In this document: positions 7,755-14,482 of the stretch, piece after piece
Layout: the number at the start of each line of letters is the position of its first letter
Position numbering within the stretch: the stretch's first letter is position 1
NCBI GenBank assembly: GCA_043808585.1
Contig: JAZDES010000161.1
Location: 1 to 25,859 of the forward strand
DNA: 25,859 nucleotides
Direction: 5' to 3'
Origin: CAYVMN01 sp043808585
Lineage (GTDB): Bacteria; Desulfobacterota; DSM-4660; Desulfatiglandales; Desulfatiglandaceae
The notes under the pieces: model-generated
Database searches by the model: none
What the model saw: the letters and a program-made list of their open reading frames with translations, nothing else
What the model was told of the DNA's origin: nothing
Made by a program: the position numbers and the translations under genes

Positions 7755-8480
7755 TTGGAAACATCTGATCATCCCCTTCTATCCGTTGACAATCTTTCAA
7801 CGGGATACTCCAAAAAAATTGTCCTGGAAGGCGTATCCTTTCACATCAAGGAAGGGGAAAGAATAGCCATTGTGGGGCGCAACGGGGCTGGGAAGAGTAC
7901 TTTGCTCCTGACGCTTATTGGAGCTATTAAGGCCTGGAAAGGCAATATCTTCTATCTGGGTAAAGACTATACTCTCTGGTCAGCGGAGGAACGTGTTCGT
8001 TCGGGAATGGCCCTGGTTCCCCAGGGGGGGCGGGTCTTTGCAAACTTGATGGTTCGAGAAAACTTAGAGTTAGGGGCTTATGTGATCGAGGATCCGAAGG
8101 CCGTGGCCTCGTCCATGGCGCTTGTTTACGAGACTTTCCCGGTTCTCAGTGAACGGGCGAGCCAGGAGGCAGGAACCATGAGTGGGGGTGAGCGTCAAAT
8201 GTTGGCCATCGCCCGGGCCATGATGTCCCAGCCGAAACTCTTGATGCTCGACGAACCATCGTTAGGGTTAGCTCCGGTTGTGGTTAAAGAACTCATGGAT
8301 AAGATTTACATGTTAAGCACTGCATTAAAGACGACGATCTTCATCGTGGAGCAGAACGTCCGGGCTGCGTTTAAGATCGTAGAGCGGGTATATGTGCTCA
8401 AGCTGGGGAAGATCGTCTTCGAGGAAAGACCTGAAACCTTGCTCAGCGATGAACGACTGCGGAAGGCCTATTTGGGCTGA
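7755..8480 (+). CDS. livF: Liv-type ABC transporter ATP-binding protein LivF
   Basis: This 241-residue ATPase is the partner of LivG. Walker A 'GRNGAGKSTLLLTLIG', Q-loop 'ALVPQGGRVFANLMV', signature 'TMSGGERQMLAIARAM', Walker B 'KLLMLDEPSLGLAP' and switch His replaced in the usual LivF way by Gln in 'FIVEQNVRAAF' are all present. The 'LVPQGGRVFANLMVRENLELGAY' region is diagnostic for LivF. The start codon is TTG at 7755, two bases past the livG stop, with an AGGGG ribosome site at 7743-7747. It is the last gene of the transporter unit; 137 bp separate it from the next gene. Confidence 0.93.
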   Translation: METSDHPLLSVDNLSTGYSKKIVLEGVSFHIKEGERIAIVGRNGAGKSTLLLTLIGAIKAWKGNIFYLGKDYTLWSAEERVRSGMALVPQGGRVFANLMVRENLELGAYVIEDPKAVASSMALVYETFPVLSERASQEAGTMSGGERQMLAIARAMMSQPKLLMLDEPSLGLAPVVVKELMDKIYMLSTALKTTIFIVEQNVRAAFKIVERVYVLKLGKIVFEERPETLLSDERLRKAYLG

Positions 8481-8515
8481 AGTCCGGAGAACGAAACAAG
8501 GCCTTGAGACGAGCC

Positions 8516-8553
8516 TTGACAGGTCTGCATTTTACGTGCAATATTACATGTAA
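8516..8553 (+). promoter_or_regulatory. Promoter with two tandem operator-like palindromes upstream of the GntR gene
   Basis: A perfect TTGACA lies at 8516-8521; the -10 is weak (CAATAT at 8539-8544, 17-bp spacing). Two copies of TTAC(G/A)TG(C/T)AA sit at 8532-8541 and 8544-8553, starting 12 bp apart. The second is the core of a perfect 12-bp palindrome ATTACATGTAAT (8543-8554). This is the arrangement expected for a dimeric FadR-type GntR repressor, and it overlaps the -10 region. The regulator gene starts 64 bp downstream, so autoregulation of the catabolic operon is the natural reading. Confidence 0.55.
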
Positions 8554-8554
8554 T

Positions 8555-8580
8555 AAGGAGGGCAAATGGCCTTCTTTTTT
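8555..8580 (+). terminator. Hairpin with T-run in the leader of the GntR operon
   Basis: AAGGAGGGC (8555-8563) pairs with GGCCTTCTT (8568-8576), with one G-T pair and one mismatch around an AAAT loop, and is followed by further Ts to 8580. It could end any transcript running on from livF, or attenuate the promoter just upstream. A second small inverted repeat (CTTGAA/TTCAAG, 8595-8609) sits close to the ribosome site of the next gene. Confidence 0.4.
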
Positions 8581-8617
8581 GGGAGTGAGGCCCACTTGAA
8601 GAATTCAAGGTGGATTT

Positions 8618-9307
8618 ATGAAAAAGGGCAATGTGACTAGCTTACAGAACGGTCGTCCTACTGGCAGCGAAACGAATCTCACGCGAAGGGTCTATGAACA
8701 GATCAAAGAGATGATGCAAAACTACGAGATAATTCCCGGCCAGAGACTGATATTTGTGGATCTGGCAAAGCGCCTGGGCGTTAGCCGTACACCGGTGAAT
8801 AATGCCCTCAGTATTTTGGCATACGAGGGCTTCTTGGATTTTGTTCCTAACCAGGGGTACAAGGTCCATCAGATTACCGAGGAGGAGGCGGAATCCCTCT
8901 ATGAAATCAGAGAGATCATCGAACTGGGTTCCATCGGAAAGGCCATTCGAAAATTGACGCCTGAGAAACTGGACATTCTGAAAAGAAAGAAGGAACTTTA
9001 CGAAAAGGCGGTGGCCGATCAGGTGAGCAGGGGCCGATTTATCCTTGATCAGGAGTTCCACGCATGCCACGTCCAACTCTCTGAAAACCTCTATCTGGCA
9101 GAGTATTTCCGTGAAGTATACCAGCGGATTTTCCTGCGTCATCGTATCGAAGGGTTACGCGCCGATAGGGCCCGGGCGGTTGTCACAGAGCATGACGAGA
9201 TATTTGAGGCCATGGAACTAAAGGACGTGGAACGGGCCAGGGAATCCATCAAGTCCCATATAGCCTCGGGAAAGCAGTACATCTATTCTGTCATATTCGG
9301 AAAATAA
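8618..9307 (+). CDS. GntR-family transcriptional regulator (FadR/FCD subfamily)
   Basis: This 229-residue regulator has an N-terminal winged helix at about residues 20-88, with the GntR signature 'LAKRLGVSRTPVNNALSILAYEGFL'. The C-terminal all-helical FCD ligand domain spans about 95-222. The FCD metal/ligand residues fit the family pattern: 'DQEFHACHVQLS', then 'EHDEIFEAMELKDVERA', then a final His in 'IKSHIASG'. FCD regulators usually sense organic acids or acyl-CoAs and release DNA on binding. The gene opens a seven-gene + strand operon, with tandem palindromes just upstream (8532-8553) as likely operator. Start ATG 8618 follows an AAGGTGGA site. The ligand is probably the pathway substrate or its CoA ester (inference). 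Confidence 0.9.
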   Translation: MKKGNVTSLQNGRPTGSETNLTRRVYEQIKEMMQNYEIIPGQRLIFVDLAKRLGVSRTPVNNALSILAYEGFLDFVPNQGYKVHQITEEEAESLYEIREIIELGSIGKAIRKLTPEKLDILKRKKELYEKAVADQVSRGRFILDQEFHACHVQLSENLYLAEYFREVYQRIFLRHRIEGLRADRARAVVTEHDEIFEAMELKDVERARESIKSHIASGKQYIYSVIFGK

Positions 9308-9322
9308 AGGTGATTGAGTTCT

Positions 9323-10684
9323 ATGATGAGGGATCCTGAGCAGGGCATGGCCGGCTATTTGGCGGGGCTTACCACCAGTATGGGGAGAACGGCCTTTTCA
9401 GACGAGGACCGCCTTCTTGTTCGCCAGCATATGCTGGACGCCCTGGCATGCGCTTTTATTGGTTGCAGGGGTCGGGCCTTTGAGGATCTCACAAAATTAT
9501 GCACCAGAATCAAAGAGGGGTGTCCCTGGCCCGGAAGCGGTCCAGAGGGAACAGGTCCTGATGACGCAGGGATGATCTGGGCCTTTGCCATTCATGCCCC
9601 GGTTTTCGACGATGGCAGCCGGGAAGGGGCCTGCCATCCCGCGGCGGTTGTCATGGCTGCGGCCATTGCCCTCTCACGGGGCAAGAGCTGGGATCTTGTT
9701 GATAGGGCCGTTATCGCCGGCTACGATGTCATGGTGAGGCTGTCTCGCGGCGGTAACCCGGCATTTGCTCAAAAGGGATTTCACCCCACATCCATCACTG
9801 CCCCTTTCGGAGCGGCGGCAACAGCCTCGGTCCTGTTGGGGTATGATAGGGCAAAGACCCAACAAGCCCTGTGTCTGGCTGCACTGGGAAGTGCCGGTCT
9901 TATGTCCGCCTTCAGAAGCGGCCAGACGCAGCCCCTTCAGGTGGCATGGGCCGTTCGAAGCGGTATGAGTGCGGCAGCGATGGCCGGGGCCGGACACTTG
10001 GGATATGCTCGAATCTTTGAAGAGGGCTTCTACCGCGCCTATTTGAGCGATGCACCCAACCCCCCGGTGAATCACCCACTTGCGCGAACATATGCAATCC
10101 GTGGAAGCTACCTAAGGCCTTACCCGGGGTGCCGGCATATGCATCCCTCTATAGACGCCCTGGGCGAGATCCTGAAGGTCCATCGGATCGATCCGGATGA
10201 GACCCGCAGTATACGGGTCCGGACCTACCGGATGGCCGTTGAAACGGGAATCCATGATCTTAATAGCCGGGGGGACGCCTATTTCAATATGCCCTATGCC
10301 ATGGCCGCAAGGCTGGTGCTGGGGAGAAGCGATTATGACACATTTCATGAGAGACATTTTGAAAATGAAAAGATCCTGTCTCTGATGAAAAGGGTTCAGG
10401 TGTCTATGGATCCCGAGGTAGAGGGCCGTTATCCCCATCAGAGAGGGAGCATGGTTGAAATCGTAAACAATGAGGGCCGTATCTTTCGTGCAAGGGTAGA
10501 TTATCCGTCAGGAGAACCGGAAAATCCGCTTTCCGTCTCTGCTGTTATGGAAAAATTCCGGACCACGGCAGGCCCCTTTCTCTCGAAGAAGTCCATGGCC
10601 AGCATAGAGAGAATCCTGGATGTTTCAAATCTAACAGGGTCACCTGAAGAGACCTTGAAGGCCGTGAGTGAAAGATTGAAATAA
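9323..10684 (+). CDS. MmgE/PrpD-family protein
   Basis: This roughly 453-residue member of the family contains 2-methylcitrate dehydratase (PrpD), cis-aconitate decarboxylase and iminodisuccinate epimerase. Visible features are an N-terminal 'RQHMLDALACAFIGC' helix, 'GFHPTSITAPFGAAATASVLLGYD', and the conserved 'YPGCRHMHPSIDAL' segment, where the family usually has a Lys just before 'YP' and this protein has Arg. The usual reaction is dehydration, isomerisation or decarboxylation of a tricarboxylate-like substrate with no metal cofactor; which one applies here cannot be read. ATG 9323 is preferred over TTG 9314 because the AAAGGTGA site is too close to the TTG. It ends in TAATG with a possible in-frame start of the mutase gene. 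No methylcitrate synthase or lyase gene is present, so a methylcitrate-cycle role is not supported. Confidence 0.82.
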   Translation: MMRDPEQGMAGYLAGLTTSMGRTAFSDEDRLLVRQHMLDALACAFIGCRGRAFEDLTKLCTRIKEGCPWPGSGPEGTGPDDAGMIWAFAIHAPVFDDGSREGACHPAAVVMAAAIALSRGKSWDLVDRAVIAGYDVMVRLSRGGNPAFAQKGFHPTSITAPFGAAATASVLLGYDRAKTQQALCLAALGSAGLMSAFRSGQTQPLQVAWAVRSGMSAAAMAGAGHLGYARIFEEGFYRAYLSDAPNPPVNHPLARTYAIRGSYLRPYPGCRHMHPSIDALGEILKVHRIDPDETRSIRVRTYRMAVETGIHDLNSRGDAYFNMPYAMAARLVLGRSDYDTFHERHFENEKILSLMKRVQVSMDPEVEGRYPHQRGSMVEIVNNEGRIFRARVDYPSGEPENPLSVSAVMEKFRTTAGPFLSKKSMASIERILDVSNLTGSPEETLKAVSERLK

Positions 10685-10707
10685 TGGCCTCAAGAAGAGG
10701 AGCAAGA

Positions 10708-12366
10708 ATGGAAGAGGAAGCATGGAAAGATGCCCTAGAGACCGACTATAAGATAAGGGGAAGACGAAAATCCCTTTTTGAGACCGATTCCCACATCGTG
10801 TTAAAGGATGCCTATACTCAGGGCGATCTCACGGACTCTGGTTTCGACCCTGAGAAAGACCTCGGATTACCCGGTCAGTTCCCCTATACCCGAGGGATCT
10901 ATCCCACCATGTATCGGGCCGACTTCTGGATGATGGGGCAGTACTCTGGATTCGGGAACCCCGAAGCCACCAATCAACGATTTAAGTATCTCCTCTCAAA
11001 GGGTCAGACAGCGTTGGCCCTTGCCATGGATCTTCCCAGCCAGTTGGGGCTGGAATCGGACCGCGAACTGGCTGACGGCGAGGTGGGGAAGGCAGGGGTT
11101 GCTATCAACACCCTTAAGGACATGGAAGACATCTTTGACGGGATACCCCTTGACAGGGCCCGTCAGATATTTACTACGGCCAATGCCATCGGGCCCATCA
11201 TGCTGGCCCTCTTTCTGGCCCTGGGTGAGAAACAGGGTCTGGATCCGTCTCAATATACCATCGTGCTTCAAAACGACATCCTCAAAGAATATGTGGCCCG
11301 GGGCGCTTACATCTTCTTGCCTTCGCCATCGGTCAGATTTGCCATTGATGCGGTTGAATATTGCACCCGCCACCATCCCCATTTCAAGCCTATTGTGGTC
11401 TGCGGCTCTCATATGCGACAGGCAGGCGGGACGGCCGTTCATGAAATCGGCTTCACCTTGTCAAACGCCCAGGCATACATTGATGAGGCCGTTAGCCGGG
11501 GTCTGGACGTGGATAAATTCGCGCCCTCGATGGAGTGTCAACTTTCTGTTCCCATGCACCTCTTTGAGGAGATCGCCAAATACAGGGCCTTTCGCCGCAT
11601 GTGGGCACATATGCTCAAAGAGCGGTATCACGCCCGGAATGCAGAAAGCATGAAGTGTTTCATTCGCGTCTACACAACCGGCTATACCATGACCGCTCAG
11701 CAGCCTCTGAACAATATTGTGCGTGTCACTATTGAGGCGCTGGCCGCCATTTTAGGGGGGGCACAGAGCCTCTCTTGCAATGCTATGGACGAAGTCCTGT
11801 GTATTCCGACTCAGGAGGCCGCCCACGTGGCATTAATGACACAGCACATACTGGCCAACGAAACAGGAATTGCCGATGTGGCAGACCCCTTAGGAGGTTC
11901 CTACTATATCGAATCTTTGACCAAAGAGATAGAAAGTAGGGGACTGAAGCTCATGGAAGAGATCGCCAATAAAGGGGGCGCACAGAAGGCCATTGAAGAG
12001 GGCTTCTATCAACGGCTGATTCGTGAATCGGCCAGCGATTACCAGCAGGAAATCGAAAAGGGGGAACGTATTATCGTGGGATTAAATCGATTCAGAGAAA
12101 AGGAAGAGAAGGTAAAAATCGAATGCTTCAAGGTGGAAGAAGGCGTCCAGGAGAGAATCATCGAGAGATTGCACCGCGTTAAATCAGAACGTGACAATCA
12201 AGAGGTTGAAAGGGCTCTCTCCAATCTTGACCGGACGGTGCGCAGGGGAAAGAACACTGTACCCGCTCTGATCGATTGTGCAAAGGCCTATGCCACGATT
12301 GGTGAGATGTGTCAGGTCCTCGGGAATATCTTCGGATACTACCAAGAGGGAGCTTTATGGATTTAA
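10708..12366 (+). CDS. AdoCbl-dependent acyl-CoA mutase, large (substrate-binding) subunit
   Basis: This 552-residue TIM-barrel subunit belongs to the methylmalonyl-CoA mutase/isobutyryl-CoA mutase superfamily and lacks its own B12 domain, which is encoded next door. By alignment with Propionibacterium MutB numbering, Y89 (here Y79), Q197 (Q188), R207 (R198), H244 (H235) and the 'TAQ' and 'NAMDE' cobalamin contacts are kept. R82 is replaced by Asp (D72), R87 by Gly (G77), Y243 by Ser (S234) and E247 by Gln. Keeping Y89 and R207 argues for a substrate with a free carboxylate; changes at R82, R87 and Y243 argue against plain methylmalonyl-CoA. ATG 10708 has an AGAGGAG site; an alternative ATG at 10684 overlaps the previous stop. 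It overlaps the next gene by 10 bp. Confidence 0.88.
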   Translation: MEEEAWKDALETDYKIRGRRKSLFETDSHIVLKDAYTQGDLTDSGFDPEKDLGLPGQFPYTRGIYPTMYRADFWMMGQYSGFGNPEATNQRFKYLLSKGQTALALAMDLPSQLGLESDRELADGEVGKAGVAINTLKDMEDIFDGIPLDRARQIFTTANAIGPIMLALFLALGEKQGLDPSQYTIVLQNDILKEYVARGAYIFLPSPSVRFAIDAVEYCTRHHPHFKPIVVCGSHMRQAGGTAVHEIGFTLSNAQAYIDEAVSRGLDVDKFAPSMECQLSVPMHLFEEIAKYRAFRRMWAHMLKERYHARNAESMKCFIRVYTTGYTMTAQQPLNNIVRVTIEALAAILGGAQSLSCNAMDEVLCIPTQEAAHVALMTQHILANETGIADVADPLGGSYYIESLTKEIESRGLKLMEEIANKGGAQKAIEEGFYQRLIRESASDYQQEIEKGERIIVGLNRFREKEEKVKIECFKVEEGVQERIIERLHRVKSERDNQEVERALSNLDRTVRRGKNTVPALIDCAKAYATIGEMCQVLGNIFGYYQEGALWI

Positions 12367-13172
12367 CGAAACCGGATCGTAAGCCACGTGTGATGGTGGC
12401 GAAGATTGGCCTTGATGGGCATGGGCGTGGCGTATATGTGGTGGCCCATGGTCTGCGTCAGGCCGGTATGGAGGTTATCTACACCGGATTGAGGCAAACC
12501 CCTGCCGCGGTAGCCAGGAGTGCCGTCCAGGAGGGTGTGGATGTTATTGGGGTATCCTCCATGGTTGGAGCCCATCTGTCCATTGTGCGAAAGCTCAAAA
12601 AAGAATTGGAAGCATCAAATGCATCTGAGATACCCATTATCATCGGCGGCATCATTCCGGAAGAGGATTATGAGCTGCTCCTGGCTGAAGGGGTGAGGAA
12701 GATCTTTCCCCCCGGGGCACAGGTAAAAGAGATGGTTCACTTTATCCATTCGATTCTGGAGGGACCTGGGTGGGTCTCAGAGGTACCCGGAAGTTTGATG
12801 GGTAGAGGCATCGAGAGGCTTAATCTGACGGGTAGCAAGTGCAATCAGTGCGGACAGATTTTTTTCCCCGTAAGAAGAAATTGTCCTCGTTGTATGGATG
12901 AGCACTCCGTAGAGCCGGTAGAACTGAGCGATAGGGGAGCGTTACAGAGTTTTGTGCTCGCCAGTGTCGCTCCGGCCGGGTATGAGGTGCCTCACGCTCA
13001 AGGTTACATCGATCTATACAAAGAAGGGCCGCGTATTTTTTCCCTCCTCACCGACTACGGAGATGGAACAAGGCTTAAGGTGGGTTGTGAGATGGGCCTG
13101 AAAATCATTAGGCGCGGTGTGGATGCAAAGAACAGGGTTATTGTTGGATATCGATTCAAACCTCTACCTTGA
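12357..13172 (+). CDS. Cobalamin-binding mutase small subunit fused to a DUF35 Zn-ribbon/OB-fold domain
   Basis: This 271-residue two-domain protein starts, at about residues 8-140, with the B12-binding domain of acyl-CoA mutases: 'KIGLDGHGRG' contains the DxHxxG base-off motif (D20, H22, G25), followed by 'GVSSMVGAH' and 'IIIGGIIPEEDYELL'. Residues about 150-270 form a DUF35 domain: a rubredoxin-like Zn ribbon with C162, C165, C176, C179, then an OB-fold ('GALQSFVLAS', 'YIDLYKEGPRIFSLLTDY'). DUF35 proteins are normally separate subunits of SCP-x thiolases. Here the partner thiolase is the next gene, and the mutase large subunit is the previous gene (10-bp overlap). ATG 12357 is chosen over the longer open frame from 12309 because of the AAGAGGG site 6 bp upstream. 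Confidence 0.88.
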   Translation: MDLTKPDRKPRVMVAKIGLDGHGRGVYVVAHGLRQAGMEVIYTGLRQTPAAVARSAVQEGVDVIGVSSMVGAHLSIVRKLKKELEASNASEIPIIIGGIIPEEDYELLLAEGVRKIFPPGAQVKEMVHFIHSILEGPGWVSEVPGSLMGRGIERLNLTGSKCNQCGQIFFPVRRNCPRCMDEHSVEPVELSDRGALQSFVLASVAPAGYEVPHAQGYIDLYKEGPRIFSLLTDYGDGTRLKVGCEMGLKIIRRGVDAKNRVIVGYRFKPLP

Positions 13173-13241
13173 AAGCGGCCATGGCTCTATTTCCCGCTGC
13201 TATTTTTATATAGTCCACGCACTTTATTGAGGAGAACTAGG

Positions 13242-14426
13242 TTGAGAGATACGTATATCCTGGGTGTCGCCATGACGCGGTTCGGTAAGTTCCTAGACAG
13301 AAGCCTCCAGGATCTGGCCTATGAGCCCATATGGAATGCCATTCATGAATCGAACATTGACCCTCACGACATAGACACGGCTTTCGTGGGAAACGCCTAT
13401 GCAGGTCTGATCACCGGCCAGGAATCCGTCCGGGGTCAGGTCATCATGCGGGAGGCCGGTATCGTGGGGATACCGATCATCAATGTTGAAAATGCCTGCG
13501 CCTCGGGCTCAACGGCGTTCTATTTGGCCCACAGGGCGGTGGCGTCCGGTCAGGCAGAACTGGCTCTGGCTATAGGGGTGGAGAAGCTCTTTTGCGGTGA
13601 TACCGCAAGGAGTTTGAAGGTGCTTTCCACCTCCTCTGACCTGGATATTGAGGGGCAAATGGGCATTCTCTTTGCGGGAATCTACGCCATGCGCATCCGC
13701 GTCCACATGGAAAGATACGGCATCACGCGTGAGCAGCTCGCCAAGGTGGCCGTCAAAAACCATGACCACGGTGCCTTGAATCCCCATGCACAGTACAGGG
13801 ATCGGGTGACAGTAGAAGAGGTTCTCAATTCCAAAATGATCGCCGAGCCCATTACCCTGCTTATGACCTGCCCGCTGGGGGATGGTGCAGCGGCTGTCCT
13901 TGTTGGAACCAAGGATTTGGCCTCAAGAATGGATAAGAGGGCCGTTCGAATTGCTTCCACGGTATTGGGAAGTTTCGGTTTTCCCCGCAATGACGAGCCT
14001 TCAATTGCAGCTCGGGTGGCGAGACAGGCGTACCGGGAGGCCGGCGTAAAACCACAGGATATCCAGATTGCGGAACTTCATGATGCGGCTGCCCCCATTG
14101 AATTGTATCTGTATGAGGAATTGGGGTTTTGTGGTCCTGGCGAAAGCGGCCGGATGATAGATGAGCGCATTACATGGTTTGACGGGAAACTGCCTGTGAA
14201 TACCTCGGGAGGGTTGACTGCAAAGGGACATCCGGCGGGAGCCACGGGATTGGCTCAGCTTGCGGAGATTGTTTGGCAGATGCGGGGGGAGGCAGGGGAG
14301 CGCCAGGTCAGTCCCCTACCCAGTATCGGTATGGCCGAGAACGGAGGTGGCAACGTAGGAGGTGAGACCGCTGTCGTGGCAGCCCATATCCTGAAAGGAG
14401 ATCGGGGTGGAAGACCGCACCACTAA
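13242..14426 (+). CDS. SCP-x/lipid-transfer-type thiolase
   Basis: This 394-residue thiolase-fold enzyme is expected to cleave a 3-oxoacyl-CoA with CoA or run the reverse condensation. The nucleophile is C86 in 'NACASGSTAF'. Catalytic His residues are H280 in 'ELHDAAAPIELYLYEELGF' and H330 in 'SGGLTAKGHPAGATG'. The C-terminal second Cys of classical thiolases is absent ('AENGGGNVGG'), as is usual in the SCP-x branch. This branch commonly depends on a DUF35 subunit, as in BbsAB of anaerobic toluene degradation and the archaeal acetoacetyl-CoA thiolase/HMG-CoA synthase complex; here that domain is fused to the preceding protein. TTG 13242 is taken as start because a GAGGAGA site lies 7 bp upstream; a TTG at 13227 has none. 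Confidence 0.88.
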   Translation: MRDTYILGVAMTRFGKFLDRSLQDLAYEPIWNAIHESNIDPHDIDTAFVGNAYAGLITGQESVRGQVIMREAGIVGIPIINVENACASGSTAFYLAHRAVASGQAELALAIGVEKLFCGDTARSLKVLSTSSDLDIEGQMGILFAGIYAMRIRVHMERYGITREQLAKVAVKNHDHGALNPHAQYRDRVTVEEVLNSKMIAEPITLLMTCPLGDGAAAVLVGTKDLASRMDKRAVRIASTVLGSFGFPRNDEPSIAARVARQAYREAGVKPQDIQIAELHDAAAPIELYLYEELGFCGPGESGRMIDERITWFDGKLPVNTSGGLTAKGHPAGATGLAQLAEIVWQMRGEAGERQVSPLPSIGMAENGGGNVGGETAVVAAHILKGDRGGRPHH

Positions 14427-14482
14427 ACTGGGACACAGAGTGAGCGGAATGGGATAGTGATTCAGCTAAAGGAGATTGAGCC

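Noticed and set aside
8595..8609. CTTGAA/TTCAAG inverted repeat before the GntR gene as a second operator
   Set aside because: It differs from the tandem TTACRTGYAA sites and lies next to the ribosome site; too short to support by itself.
9314..9322. TTG 9314 as start of the MmgE/PrpD gene
   Set aside because: The AAAGGTGA site abuts it, whereas ATG 9323 has normal spacing.
10708..12366. Naming the mutase methylmalonyl-CoA mutase (mutB/scpA)
   Set aside because: Several CoA- and cofactor-contact positions differ (R82, R87, Y243, E247 equivalents) and no epimerase or carboxylase is nearby, so only the superfamily is called.
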